A stretch of DNA of 64,000 nucleotides from Lachnospiraceae bacterium (GCA_021199235.1 JAJQIL010000138.1:1-64000); one strand, 5' to 3'; counted from the stretch's first letter, positions 44,548-53,872 are shown. Notes: generated by a model from the sequence alone, not told the origin. Translations and numbers: made by a program.

Positions 44548-44633
44548 TACAAAAGATGCCCCATCGCTGTGACTGTGACCGATCAGAAGACAGCCTGCCG
44601 GCTCCTGATCGCCTGCGCATAAAAAGGCAGCAA

Positions 44634-44668
44634 AAAGTCCGGCCACCCATGAAAGGCAACCGGACTTT
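44634..44668 (-). terminator. ppdK terminator
   Basis: AAAGTCCGG (44634-44642) pairs with CCGGACTTT (44660-44668). On the minus strand the stem is followed by a T-tract. It lies about 140 bp after the ppdK stop. Confidence 0.8.
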
Positions 44669-44810
44669 CTCTTTTGTCATTCCGTGTATCTTATCTTTAG
44701 GAGCTGTAACTGTACAGTACCTCGCAGCAAGTGCAAGTACTGTACTTAATAATTACCAGAAGCTTAGTAACTCACAGCTTTTTCGAATCAGTCAATCCGC
44801 TGCAAAGGCC

Positions 44811-47441
44811 TCACGCATTGCGTTCTGCAATCGCTGCCTGTGCCGCCGCCAGTCTCGCGATCGGTACGCGGAACGGTGAGCAGGACACATAGTCAAGACC
44901 GATCTTGTGGCAATACTCTACGGAAGACGGATCGCCGCCATGCTCGCCGCAGATGCCGAAGTGCAGATCCGGGTTCACCGGACGACCAAGCTCAATCGCC
45001 ATCTCCATCAGCTTGCCGACGCCGTTCTGGTCGAGCTTCGCAAACGGGTCGTTCTCGAAGATCTTTGCGTCATAGTAGGAGGTCAGGAACTTGCTTGCGT
45101 CGTCGCGGGAGAAGCCGTAGCACATCTGCGTCAGATCGTTCGTGCCGAAGCAGAAGAAGTCCGCTTCCTTCGCGATATCGGATGCCGTCAGTGCCGCACG
45201 CGGAATCTCGATCATCGTGCCGACTTCATACTTCAGATCTGAGCCAGCCGCTTTGATCTCAGCGTCTGCTACCTCTACAACCGTTGTCTTGACATATTTC
45301 AGCTCCTTGGCGTCGCCAACGAGCGGAATCATGATCTCCGGTACAACTGTCCAGTCCGGATGTCTCTTCTGCACATTAATCGCTGCACGGATGACCGCCA
45401 TCGTCTGCATGCGGGCAATCTCCGGGAACGTGATGTCCAGACGGCAGCCGCGGTGACCCATCATCGGGTTGAACTCTTTGAGTGCGTCAATCTGCTTGCG
45501 GATATGCTCCATGCTCTTATGCTGCGCGTCTGCGAGCTTGCGGATGTCCTCTTCCTCGGTCGGTACGAACTCATGAAGCGGCGGATCCAGGAAACGGATG
45601 GTGACCGGATTGCCTTCCATCGCCTCATACAGAGCCTCGAAGTCTGCCTGCTGATACGGAAGGATCTTTGCCAGAGCAGCTTCACGCTCTTCGGTCGTCT
45701 CCGCGCAGATCATCTCACGGAACGCGTCGATACGCTCCCCGCCGAAGAACATATGCTCAGTACGGCAAAGGCCGATGCCCTCTGCGCCCAGTTCACGTGC
45801 CTTGCGCGCGTCTCTCGGCGTGTCGGCGTTCGTTCTTACTTTCAGCTTGCGGTACTGGTCCGCCCATGTCATGATGCGTCCAAACTCACCTGCGATCGTA
45901 GCATCCACGGTCGGGATCAGACCCTCATAAACATTACCGGTCGAACCATCGATGGAAATCTCATCGCCCTCATGGAACTCCTTGCTGCCGATCGTGAATT
46001 TCTTGTGCAGCTCGTCCATCACGATATCGCCGCAGCCGGACACACAGCAGGTCCCCATGCCGCGGGCAACTACTGCCGCATGGCTGGTCATACCGCCGCG
46101 AACGGTCAGAATGCCCTGTGCGCTCTTCATGCCCTCGATATCCTCCGGGGATGTCTCCAGACGCACCAGAACGACCTGCTCGCCTCTCGCCGCCCAGGCT
46201 TTTGCATCCTCAGCTGAGAACACGATCTTGCCGCACGCAGCTCCCGGGGAAGCTCCGAGGCCTCTGGTCATCGGCACTGCCTTGTGAAGGATGTAGGAGT
46301 CAAACTGCGGATGAAGCAGCGTATCCAGGTTTCTCGGATCGATCATCGCCACTGCTTCCTCCTCGGTGCGCTTACCCTCATCCACGAGGTCGCACGCAAT
46401 CTTGAGAGCCGCCTGTGCCGTTCTCTTACCGTTACGTGTCTGAAGCATGTAGAGCTTGTTGTTCTCTACGGTAAACTCCATATCCTGCATGTCTCTGTAA
46501 TGGTCTTCCAGAATCGTGCAGACTTCTTTGAACTGCCTGAATGCCTCCGGGAACTTCTGCTCCATCTCGGAGATATGCATCGGCGTACGTACGCCTGCCA
46601 CTACGTCCTCGCCCTGTGCATTGGTCAGGAACTCGCCAAACAGACCTTTCGCGCCGGTCGCCGGGTCACGCGTAAACGCAACGCCCGTGCCGCAGTCATC
46701 GCCCATGTTGCCGAACGCCATCATCTGTACGTTCACAGCGGTACCCCAGGAATACGGGATATCATTGTCGCGGCGGTATACATTCGCACGCGGGTTATCC
46801 CAGGAACGGAATACAGCCTTGATCGCCTCGACCAGCTGTACCTTCGGGTCAGTCGGGAAATCACTGCCGATCTTCTCTTTATACTCTGCCTTGAACTGGT
46901 TCGCCAGCTCTTTTAAGTCGTCCGCATCGAGCTCCACATCGTGCACAACGCCCTTTTTCGCTTTCATCTTGTCGATCAGTTCTTCGAAATACTTCTTGCC
47001 GACTTCCATAACAACATCGGAGAACATCTGGATGAAACGGCGATAGCAGTCCCACGCCCAGCGCGGATTGCCTGATTTTGCAGCAAGCACTTCCACAACC
47101 TGCTCATTCAGTCCGAGATTCAGGATCGTGTCCATCATACCCGGCATGGAAGCTCTCGCACCGGAACGGACGGAGACAAGCAGCGGATTCTCAATATCGC
47201 CGAACTTCTTGCCGGTGATCTCTTCCATCTTGCCGATCGCCTCTACGATCTGTCCCATGATCTCATCATTGATCTGACGGCCGTCCTCGTAATACTGGGT
47301 GCAGGCTTCCGTCGTAATTGTGAAGCCCTGCGGCACCGGCAGGCCCAGATTGGTCATCTCAGCAAGGTTTGCGCCCTTGCCGCCGAGCAGGTTCCGCATA
47401 TTGGCGTTGCCCTCGGTAAACATATAGACCCATTTGTTCAT
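44811..47441 (-). CDS. ppdK: Pyruvate, phosphate dikinase
   Basis: 876 aa, the family's usual length. The ATG at 47441 (MNKWVYMFTEGNANMRNLLGGKGANLAEM) has AGGAGG upstream. An N-terminal ATP-grasp domain (RSGARASMPGMMDTILNLG) is followed by the phosphohistidine swivelling domain with GGMTSHAAVVARGMG (catalytic His) and the PEP-binding TIM barrel (GIGLCRTEHMFF, GTNDLTQM, CGEHGGDP). It interconverts pyruvate + ATP + Pi and PEP + AMP + PPi. With the PPi-dependent pfp gene next door it forms a PPi-linked glycolytic pair. Confidence 0.96.
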   Translation of the reverse strand: MNKWVYMFTEGNANMRNLLGGKGANLAEMTNLGLPVPQGFTITTEACTQYYEDGRQINDEIMGQIVEAIGKMEEITGKKFGDIENPLLVSVRSGARASMPGMMDTILNLGLNEQVVEVLAAKSGNPRWAWDCYRRFIQMFSDVVMEVGKKYFEELIDKMKAKKGVVHDVELDADDLKELANQFKAEYKEKIGSDFPTDPKVQLVEAIKAVFRSWDNPRANVYRRDNDIPYSWGTAVNVQMMAFGNMGDDCGTGVAFTRDPATGAKGLFGEFLTNAQGEDVVAGVRTPMHISEMEQKFPEAFRQFKEVCTILEDHYRDMQDMEFTVENNKLYMLQTRNGKRTAQAALKIACDLVDEGKRTEEEAVAMIDPRNLDTLLHPQFDSYILHKAVPMTRGLGASPGAACGKIVFSAEDAKAWAARGEQVVLVRLETSPEDIEGMKSAQGILTVRGGMTSHAAVVARGMGTCCVSGCGDIVMDELHKKFTIGSKEFHEGDEISIDGSTGNVYEGLIPTVDATIAGEFGRIMTWADQYRKLKVRTNADTPRDARKARELGAEGIGLCRTEHMFFGGERIDAFREMICAETTEEREAALAKILPYQQADFEALYEAMEGNPVTIRFLDPPLHEFVPTEEEDIRKLADAQHKSMEHIRKQIDALKEFNPMMGHRGCRLDITFPEIARMQTMAVIRAAINVQKRHPDWTVVPEIMIPLVGDAKELKYVKTTVVEVADAEIKAAGSDLKYEVGTMIEIPRAALTASDIAKEADFFCFGTNDLTQMCYGFSRDDASKFLTSYYDAKIFENDPFAKLDQNGVGKLMEMAIELGRPVNPDLHFGICGEHGGDPSSVEYCHKIGLDYVSCSPFRVPIARLAAAQAAIAERNA

Positions 47442-47554
47442 TTTGCCTTTCCTCCTGAAATATCTTTTCTTATAAGCGCCGAAAATCACGGAGAACCATT
47501 TTCTGCGGCAAAAATTTCTCTGCCCGGTCTCCGTGGTCAGCGTTACTATCAATC

Positions 47555-47582
47555 ATTGTAACATATTTCCAACGTCAGTCAA
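47555..47582 (-). promoter_or_regulatory. Promoter of ppdK
   Basis: TTGACT (47577-47582), 16 bp, TACAAT (47555-47560) on the minus strand, about 110 bp before the ppdK start. The gap up to 47740 is AT-rich with no further feature seen. Confidence 0.7.
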
Positions 47583-47748
47583 GAAATTCCTTGCCCAAAT
47601 TGTATATTTTTTGTGCAAAATCTTTGAAAATCCTGTGTTAATCTGTTATAAAATTGTCAGAATCGTGAATTCTTTCGAAATTTCTTTTGTGCACTCATTT
47701 TTACTCGCAGCGCAACTGCCCATCAGGCCCTGTGATTTTCTTAAAAGA

Positions 47749-47781
47749 GACAGGCCCGTGCAGCGTGTGCACAGGCCTGTC
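47749..47781 (-). terminator. pfp terminator
   Basis: GACAGGCC (47749-47756) pairs with GGCCTGTC (47774-47781), with inner TGCA pairing. On the minus strand it is followed by TCTTTT. Confidence 0.8.
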
Positions 47782-47798
47782 TGGAACTGTCACCTTTT

Positions 47799-47825
47799 GT
47801 AACTGCCTGATACCTTCACAGTTAC
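47799..47825. repeat. Dispersed palindromic repeat after pfp
   Basis: GTAACTGCCTGATACCTTCACAGTTAC-type copy; the outer GTAACTG and CAGTTAC pair. It lies 8 bp after the pfp stop. Confidence 0.7.
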
Positions 47826-47833
47826 CCTTTTTA

Positions 47834-49081
47834 TTATTTTCTGTAAGCGCTGCGGTTCAGCACAAGGTGCTTCGGCACGCCGTTCACCATCAGCGGGGTC
47901 AGCTCACCCAGGATCAGCGGACGCGCATACTCTACGTAGCCTTCGCCGATGTCGGTGCCGTCATTGATGATCCACTCAGCCGGAACCGGTCTCTCCACGT
48001 TCGCGATCGCGTGGATATCATAGATGCTGTAACCAACCTGATACGGGCTGCGCTCCTTGACATCGATCGTGATCATCATGCCGGTCTGTCCCTCGTCAGC
48101 AGCCTTGCATGCAAGATAACCAACGTTGAACGCTTCGTTGATATCGTTCAGGGAAGCGATGTGCGTACCTGCTCTCTGCAGAGTGGAAAGCTCGATTGCG
48201 CGGGTCTTCAGGCCTGTCTCAGCCGCGATCTTATTCGCCAGAACAACCGCGCAGCCGGAGAGCTGCTTGTGTCCGAACGCATCCACATAGTCAGAACCAG
48301 CGCCAAGCTCACATACGAAGCGTCCGTCCGCGATCTTGATACCCTCGGATACCGCGATCACCACCGAACTCTTCTTTTCGGAGAGGTCTTTTACTCTGGC
48401 TACAAAATCATCCATGTCAAACGTAGACTCCGGAAGGTAGATCATATCCGGGCCTTCGCAGTCCTCATCTCTGGAGAGCGCTGCAGCAGCGGTCAGCCAG
48501 CCTGCGTTGCGGCCCATGATCTCCACGATACATACGGTCGGCTTCTCGATACCGAAGCTTGCGTTGTCGCGGATGACTTCCTTCAGAGAAGTCGCGATGT
48601 ACTTCGCAGCGGAACCATAGCCCGGGCAGTGGTCCGTGATCGGAAGGTCATTGTCGATGGTCTTCGGAACGCCCATGAATCTCTGGGGCTTGCCCTTGAG
48701 CGCCGCATAATCGGAAAGCATCTTGATCGTATCCATTGAATCGTTGCCGCCGATGTAGAACAGGCACTCGATGTTGTACTTCTCAAGAATCTCAAAAATC
48801 TTGTCATATACCGCCTCGTTGCCCTCGATCTTCGGCAGCTTGTAGCGGCAGGAGCCAAGGAACGCCGACGGAGTTCTCTTCAGAAGCTCGATGTCCTTAT
48901 CCTCTTTGATGTAATCACGCATATCCACAAGGTCTTCATTCAAAAAGCCCTGGATGCCGTGATGCATACCGTAAATCTTCTCAACGCCCAGCTCTCTCGC
49001 CTTGCTTACCACACCGGCCAGAGATGAGTTGATGACCGCTGTCGGTCCGCCGGACTGGCCTACTACAATATTTCCTTTCAT
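47834..49081 (-). CDS. pfp: Pyrophosphate-dependent 6-phosphofructokinase
   Basis: 415 aa from the ATG at 49081 (MKGNIVVGQSGGPTAV), with AGGAGG 8-9 nt upstream. The phosphofructokinase active site reads YIGGNDSMDT, with Asp after GGN as in PPi-dependent enzymes, and PKTIDNDLPITDHCPGYGSA supplies the lysine and catalytic TIDND. ATP-dependent enzymes carry Gly in place of that Asp. It phosphorylates fructose 6-phosphate using PPi, which ppdK can regenerate in the gluconeogenic or glycolytic direction. Confidence 0.95.
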   Translation of the reverse strand: MKGNIVVGQSGGPTAVINSSLAGVVSKARELGVEKIYGMHHGIQGFLNEDLVDMRDYIKEDKDIELLKRTPSAFLGSCRYKLPKIEGNEAVYDKIFEILEKYNIECLFYIGGNDSMDTIKMLSDYAALKGKPQRFMGVPKTIDNDLPITDHCPGYGSAAKYIATSLKEVIRDNASFGIEKPTVCIVEIMGRNAGWLTAAAALSRDEDCEGPDMIYLPESTFDMDDFVARVKDLSEKKSSVVIAVSEGIKIADGRFVCELGAGSDYVDAFGHKQLSGCAVVLANKIAAETGLKTRAIELSTLQRAGTHIASLNDINEAFNVGYLACKAADEGQTGMMITIDVKERSPYQVGYSIYDIHAIANVERPVPAEWIINDGTDIGEGYVEYARPLILGELTPLMVNGVPKHLVLNRSAYRK

Positions 49082-49164
49082 TGTAACTTCCTCCTGTGAT
49101 TCTTTCTGTGTTCCGCGACTGAGACGGATTTTCAAAATTACAGTGCCGGCATCGTTCTTTATTC

Positions 49165-49191
49165 GTAACTGTTCAGTACCTTCACAGTTAC
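49165..49191. repeat. Dispersed palindromic repeat upstream of pfp, consensus copy
   Basis: GTAACTGTTCAG (49165-49176) and TTCACAGTTAC (49181-49191). This is the clearest copy of the family: the ends pair over 7-8 bp. Confidence 0.8.
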
Positions 49192-49299
49192 CTTTATTCT
49201 TCCGCCAGCGTATTCACTGCCATTTTTACTCCTGCAGCCGCGCTTTTTATTCACGAAAACCCGGGAATTCATATCCTGTCCCCGATTTTCCCGCAAAGA

Positions 49300-49328
49300 A
49301 GTATAGCAGACTTTTTTCATTGCCGCAA
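49300..49328 (-). promoter_or_regulatory. Candidate pfp promoter
   Basis: TTGCGG (49323-49328), 17 bp, TATACT (49300-49305) on the minus strand. The -35 is weak. The transcript would carry the dispersed repeat in its 5' leader. Confidence 0.5.
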
Positions 49329-49345
49329 GGGTGAATACAAAGATT

Positions 49346-50677
49346 TCAGCGGTTTCCGGCCTTCCACTCTTTGATTTTCTCCAGCCTGTCTTTATAAGCA
49401 GCCTCCTGCCCCTGTCCCGCCGGGCGGTAATACTCGCGGCCAAGCAGGGAATCCGGCAGGCACTGCATATTCGTCAGCTTTTCCTCGGTATCGTGCGCGT
49501 ACTGATAGCCCTCGCCGTATTTTTCATCCCGCATCAGCTGTGTAACGCCGTTGCGGATGACAAGCGGCACCGGCTCGGCAAGCTGTGTCAGCGCATCTTC
49601 TCTCGCCTCGCCATAGGCCACATAAAGGGCATTCGACTTGGGTGCGAGCGACAGGTAGACTACCGCCTGTGTCAGATGTACGTTGCACTCCGGCATCCCC
49701 AGATAATGGCAGGCCTGATAAGCCGCGATTGCCTGGGGAAGCGCCTGCGGATCAGCCAGACCCACATCTTCGCTCGCAAAACGCACGATCCGGCGCGCCA
49801 CATACAGCGGGTCCTCTCCCGCCTCCAGCATCCGCGCCAGCCAGTAGACGGCCGCATCCGGGTCGGAGTTGCGCATGGATTTGTGCAGGGCGGAGATCAG
49901 ATTATAATGCTCTTCGCCTTTTTTGTCATAAAGCAGAGATTTCTTTGAGATGCACTGCTCCAGCGTCTCGCGGGAGACACGCACAACGCCGCCCTGTTCC
50001 CCATCTATCTCGCCGTTTAAGATTACCATTTCCAGCGTAGAGAGGGCCGCACGTGCGTCGCCGTTCGCAAAATTCGCGATCAGCTCCGGCATATCCGGCT
50101 CCATCTCTATCTTCTGGCTGCCAAATCCGCGCGGATCGCGCAGCGCCCGCTGCAGGATCTCGACCAGCTCCTCCGTGCCGAGCGCATGGAGCACAAACAC
50201 CTTGCAGCGCGACAAAAGCGCCCCGTTGATCTCGAACGACGGGTTCTCCGTGGTCGCCCCGATGAGGATGATGCTGCCCTTTTCCACAAACGGCAGAAAC
50301 GCGTCCTGCTGCGCCTTGTTGAAGCGGTGAATCTCGTCCACGAACACGATCGTTCGCTCTCCGTAACGGCGGTTCTCCTCCGCCTGCTGCATCACCTGCC
50401 GGATCTCCTTTATTCCGCTCGTGACGGCGGAAAAATCGATAAAGGATGCTTTCGTGTGGCTGGCAATGATACGCGCCAGCGAGGTCTTGCCGCTTCCGGG
50501 CGGCGACCAGAAGATCATGGAAGAAATCTGGTCGCTCTCGATCATTTTCCGCAGTACCTTCCCCGGCCCCAGCAGGTGCTTCTGTCCCACAAATTCCTCC
50601 AGCGTCCGCGGCCGCAGCCGCTCCGCCAGAGGCTGCATTTCTGTATAAAGAAAATCTCCAAAATTCATCTGATCCAT
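49346..50677 (-). CDS. rarA: Replication-associated recombination protein A (RarA/MgsA)
   Basis: 443 aa. AAA+ motifs: PLAERLRPRTLEEFVGQKHLLG, Walker A SPPGSGKTSLARI, Walker B TIVFVDEIHRFNK, sensor 1 IGATTENPSFE. The C-terminal half carries the RarA-specific KSMRNSDPDAAVYWLARML and the tetramerisation region. It acts at stalled forks. The chosen ATG at 50677 follows the tcdA stop by 4 bp with AGGTGAT upstream, so the two genes are co-translated. Confidence 0.95.
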   Translation of the reverse strand: MDQMNFGDFLYTEMQPLAERLRPRTLEEFVGQKHLLGPGKVLRKMIESDQISSMIFWSPPGSGKTSLARIIASHTKASFIDFSAVTSGIKEIRQVMQQAEENRRYGERTIVFVDEIHRFNKAQQDAFLPFVEKGSIILIGATTENPSFEINGALLSRCKVFVLHALGTEELVEILQRALRDPRGFGSQKIEMEPDMPELIANFANGDARAALSTLEMVILNGEIDGEQGGVVRVSRETLEQCISKKSLLYDKKGEEHYNLISALHKSMRNSDPDAAVYWLARMLEAGEDPLYVARRIVRFASEDVGLADPQALPQAIAAYQACHYLGMPECNVHLTQAVVYLSLAPKSNALYVAYGEAREDALTQLAEPVPLVIRNGVTQLMRDEKYGEGYQYAHDTEEKLTNMQCLPDSLLGREYYRPAGQGQEAAYKDRLEKIKEWKAGNR

Positions 50678-50681
50678 GCCA

Positions 50682-51407
50682 TCACCTGCTTTCTTCCGCC
50701 AGATCCCGCACAACCTCACCTGCGATAATCAGTCCCGCAACAGCCGGTACAAACGCGTTGCTTCCCGGCACCTGACGGCGCTGCCTTTCACTTTGCCCGG
50801 ACTCTGTATTGCCTTCGGGCTCCATCGCCGGTTCTTTTGAATAGACGACCTTCAGTTTTCTGATACCGCGTTTTTTCAGTTCGCGGCGCATTACGCGGGC
50901 GAGCGGACAGATGCTCGTCTCGTAAATATCTGCAACTTCCAGCGCCGTGGCGTCCATTTTATTCCCGGCGCCCATGCAGCTGATGATCGGCGTTCCGGCC
51001 GCCTGAGCCTGCTCCACGAGGGCAATCTTGCCGGTCACGGTATCAATCGCATCCACGACATAATCATACTGTGTAAAATCAAACTGTTCCGCCGTCTGCG
51101 GCATGTAAAAAGTCCTGTATGTGTTGACCTTTGCTTCCGGATTAATCTGTCCGATGCGTTCCTTTGCCACATCCACCTTATACTTTCCGATCGTATTGTG
51201 GAGCGCATAAATCTGCCGGTTCAGATTTGTCAGGCAAACTGTATCATTATCAATCAGGTCCAGCGTCCCAATCCCGCTGCGCGCAAGCGCTTCCACGGTA
51301 TAGCCGCCCACGCCGCCGATGCCGAACACCGCCACCCTCGCTCGGAAAAGCTTCTCCATGGAATCCTTTCCCAGCAGAAGCTCTGTTCTTGAAAACTGAT
51401 CTGGCAT
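50682..51407 (-). CDS. tcdA: tRNA threonylcarbamoyladenosine dehydratase (ThiF family)
   Basis: 241 aa. E1-like fold with FGIGGVGGYTVEALARSGIG (ATP-binding glycines), DNDTVCLTNLNRQIYA and the YDYVVDAIDTVTGK strand. C-terminal SICPLARVMRRELKKRGI is characteristic of TcdA/CsdL. It dehydrates t6A37 in tRNA to the cyclic form. It is upstream of and co-transcribed with rarA. Confidence 0.93.
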   Translation of the reverse strand: MPDQFSRTELLLGKDSMEKLFRARVAVFGIGGVGGYTVEALARSGIGTLDLIDNDTVCLTNLNRQIYALHNTIGKYKVDVAKERIGQINPEAKVNTYRTFYMPQTAEQFDFTQYDYVVDAIDTVTGKIALVEQAQAAGTPIISCMGAGNKMDATALEVADIYETSICPLARVMRRELKKRGIRKLKVVYSKEPAMEPEGNTESGQSERQRRQVPGSNAFVPAVAGLIIAGEVVRDLAEESR

Positions 51408-51479
51408 AGCACTTCTCCTCTGCTTATGTATTTATTCTGAGCAGCAAGCTGTTCTCGACTGTTTTTATTCTACAAAAAA

Positions 51480-51508
51480 ACATTGCAAAGTCAATCCCTT
51501 TGCAATGT
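51480..51508. terminator. Terminator upstream of tcdA
   Basis: ACATTGCAAAG (51480-51490) pairs exactly with CTTTGCAATGT (51498-51508). A run of seven T follows on the minus strand and TTTTCGTT on the plus strand. It shields tcdA from the toxin locus and the transporter operon. The rest of 51408-51687 is AT-rich with no gene seen. Confidence 0.8.
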
Positions 51509-51687
51509 TTTCGTTGTTTATCTGCGTTTCCAGAATCTTTCCCTATATCCACAAATACAAAAAGAATCTTGATATTTGTTCCTGTAAAACCGGAAAAATA
51601 TATATTATATTTGCAAAAAACAACTGGAGTTTTATTGATGACTATGATAGTATAAGAGACAGGGCAACCGTGTTGCAAGGTGGTAAG

Positions 51688-51712
51688 TCTCCCAAACTGA
51701 AAAGATGGGAGG
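51688..51712 (+). promoter_or_regulatory. Hairpin hiding the toxin ribosome-binding site
   Basis: TCTCCCA (51688-51694) pairs with TGGGAGG (51706-51712), the latter being the Shine-Dalgarno of the toxin. Such 5' stems that block translation of the full-length mRNA are known in Fst/TxpA-type toxins. Confidence 0.65.
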
Positions 51713-51720
51713 TGGTGCTG

Positions 51721-51816
51721 ATGGATACATATGAGGTTCTAAGCCTGCTGTTTCTTGGTGGGTCATTCCTGATAGCGCTGCTTGCCTATATTGATAGGGT
51801 AAACAAGCGAAAATAA
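51721..51816 (+). CDS. Type I toxin, TxpA/Fst-like small hydrophobic peptide, 31 aa
   Basis: The 31-residue peptide begins MDTYEVLSLLFLGGSFL and ends in a basic tail DRVNKRK. One membrane segment at residues ~5-23, the YE-LSL start and the basic tail fit the 'putative holin-like toxin' group of Firmicute type I systems. GGGAGG lies 8 nt before the ATG. A convergent promoter and a shared hairpin downstream define a likely antisense RNA. It stands between a chromosomal rarA-tcdA operon and a peptide transporter. Confidence 0.8.
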   Translation: MDTYEVLSLLFLGGSFLIALLAYIDRVNKRK

Positions 51817-51904
51817 ATAAGCCTACCTTGTATCTTGGCCGGATCAGGTAGGCTTATCATGCAATAACAACGAGGCTAACCACTTTGTGGGCGGTTGTTC
51901 CTGT
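51817..51904 (-). ncRNA. Predicted antitoxin antisense RNA
   Basis: A minus-strand promoter, TTGTGT (51934-51939), 17 bp, TATATT (51911-51916), would start an RNA near 51904 running toward the toxin. It would end at the perfect hairpin ATAAGCCTACC (51817-51827) / GGTAGGCTTAT (51847-51857), followed by T-rich sequence TTATTTATTTT on the minus strand. Overlap with the toxin mRNA 3' end matches the RatA/TxpA layout. RNA boundaries are inferred. Confidence 0.55.
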
Positions 51905-51961
51905 AAAGAGAATATATCATATCTTACCGCAAAACACAATGCTTTTTTGCCTGTAAAAAAC

Positions 51962-53872
51962 TTACAATACTGCCCCAAGCAACTGCTTCGTATATTCGTT
52001 CTGCGGATGACGCAGGAGTTCCCCGGTCTCCTGATATTCTACACAAACTCCATCCTTCATCACCAGAACATGGCTGCAGACAGTGCTCACAAGGGCAAGA
52101 TCATGGGAAACAAACACGACCGCCATTCCTCTCTCTTTGACAAGCCGAACCAAAAGTTCGATGATGCGTGCCTGCACAGAAACGTCCAGTGCGCTGGTAA
52201 TCTCATCGCAAAGCAGCACCTTCGGACGAACGGCAATTGCCCGGGAAATCGCGGCTCTCTGACACTGGCCTCCGCTTAATTCGGAAGGGTAACGGTCTTT
52301 TAATTCTGCGGACAATCCGGTCTGTTTCAGGAGTTCATTTATGTCCGATTCCCTGCCCCAGACATTTCTCCGGCAAAGATTTTTCTGATTTTCCAGAATT
52401 GATTTCCCAATACGAATTCGCGGATCAAAAGAAGCTGACGGCTCCTGAAAAATCATCTGCATCCTGCGGTAATCTTCTTTTGTACGCTTTGCGGCAAGAG
52501 GTTCCCCGCCAAACAGAATCTCTCCTCCATCCGGTTTTTCCAGACCGACGATCTGCCGAAGCAACGTACTTTTCCCGCTTCCGCTCTCACCGACGATTCC
52601 CAGAAATTCTCCTTCACGAACCGCAAAGCTGATATCCCGGACTGCGTGAATGTTCCGGCGTCCCTGATGATAGATTTTTTCGAGATGCCGTACATCAAGA
52701 ATGGGGGATGTATGTAAACCCTCATTCTTTTCTTTATTCTCAAAACCCCGTTCCTCTGATTTGCTGCCTGAAAACCTGCTGTGAAATTTCGTTGCATTCT
52801 GTACGGCGGCCTGCAAATCCAGGGAATCGGCTGACGAATACAGCCCCATATTCCGCGCAGTCTTTCTATTCTCCGGAATCTGCGGCGACACAGTCCGCAT
52901 ATTCTCCGGAATCTGCGGCACCGCCGCCAGCAATTCTTTTGTGTAAACATCTTCCGGCGAGTGCAGGACTCCCTCAGCGCTTCGGCATTCCACAAAGCGG
53001 CCTTCACGCATCACAGCAATCCGGTCCGCCATTTTCGCGGCCACTCCCAGATTGTGCGTGACAAGCAGAATCGCGGTTCCATAGAGTTCTCTGGCACGCA
53101 GCAGTTCATCAAACACCTGCTCCTGCAGCGTGACATCCAGCGCACTGGTCGGCTCGTCTGCCAGGATCAGGCGCGGGCGAAGCAGCATGGTAAGCGCGAT
53201 CGCAATCCGCTGGTTCATCCCGCCGCTCATCTCATAAGGGCAGCTGTCCAGTATCCGCTCGCCATCCGCCAGTCCCAGTGAATCAAGCATACGCAGAACC
53301 TCCTGCCAGGTCTCCTTTCCCCGGAACATGCCGTTACTTTTCAGAGTCTCCTGAAACTGTTTGCGGTATGTGCGGATGGGATTGAACGAGGCCCCCGGAT
53401 TCTGAAAAATCATGCCGGTTCTTCCTGTATTTCCATTTCCGGCTTCTTTTCCGCTTTTATTCCTGTTGTTCCTTTTATTTCTGGTGTTCCCTGCCCGGCG
53501 CTGCCCATTGCCGCCTCGTCTGGCAGCATTCCCGATATTTTCGTCATCCGCGACCCGCTTAGCGATATCTCCCTCATCTGTTACCCGTTTACTGATAATT
53601 TCCTCATCTGTAAGCATCTCAGAGAATAATTTCCCGCCGCAAATCCTCACACCGAACTCCTCCGGATTCATGATTGCTTTCAGCAGCGTACTTTTTCCGC
53701 TTCCGCTTTCACCTACGATGCAGAGAATTTCTCTGGGCGCGATCGAGAAAGAGACGTCCGAGACGACCGGTGCCGCGCTGCCATAGCCAAGACTTAAATG
53801 TTCTGCCGTGATCAGATATTTCCGGACTTCATCGTTCTCATTTGCTGTCCCGTCCACCTTTTGTATCGTCAC
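51962..53872 (-). CDS. Fused double ATPase of peptide/nickel-type ABC importer
   Basis: 636 aa with two complete ABC domains, equivalent to DppD plus DppF. Domain 1: Walker A GESGSGKSTLL (residues ~54-64), Q-loop MIFQNPGASFNP, signature MSGGMNQRIAIAL, Walker B LILADEPTSALD. Domain 2 (from ~residue 390): GESGSGKSTLLRQI, QMIFQEPSASFDP, ELSGGQCQRAAIS, VLLCDEITSALD. Between Walker A and the Q-loop of domain 1 lies an extra ~65-residue insert (residues 84-151) with three near-repeats of ten residues (DEEIISKRVT, DEGDIAKRVA, DDENIGNAAR) and an Asn/Arg/Gly-rich tract. The last gene of the transporter operon. Confidence 0.92.
   Translation of the reverse strand: MTIQKVDGTANENDEVRKYLITAEHLSLGYGSAAPVVSDVSFSIAPREILCIVGESGSGKSTLLKAIMNPEEFGVRICGGKLFSEMLTDEEIISKRVTDEGDIAKRVADDENIGNAARRGGNGQRRAGNTRNKRNNRNKSGKEAGNGNTGRTGMIFQNPGASFNPIRTYRKQFQETLKSNGMFRGKETWQEVLRMLDSLGLADGERILDSCPYEMSGGMNQRIAIALTMLLRPRLILADEPTSALDVTLQEQVFDELLRARELYGTAILLVTHNLGVAAKMADRIAVMREGRFVECRSAEGVLHSPEDVYTKELLAAVPQIPENMRTVSPQIPENRKTARNMGLYSSADSLDLQAAVQNATKFHSRFSGSKSEERGFENKEKNEGLHTSPILDVRHLEKIYHQGRRNIHAVRDISFAVREGEFLGIVGESGSGKSTLLRQIVGLEKPDGGEILFGGEPLAAKRTKEDYRRMQMIFQEPSASFDPRIRIGKSILENQKNLCRRNVWGRESDINELLKQTGLSAELKDRYPSELSGGQCQRAAISRAIAVRPKVLLCDEITSALDVSVQARIIELLVRLVKERGMAVVFVSHDLALVSTVCSHVLVMKDGVCVEYQETGELLRHPQNEYTKQLLGAVL

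Noticed and set aside
47687-48739. 350-aa plus-strand reading frame opposite pfp
   Set aside because: Lies antisense to the complete, motif-bearing pfp gene; no ribosome site or recognisable domain.
51505-51816. 103-aa version of the toxin gene
   Set aside because: The upstream extension has no ribosome site and crosses the stem that regulates the toxin; the 31-aa form from 51721 has a proper site.
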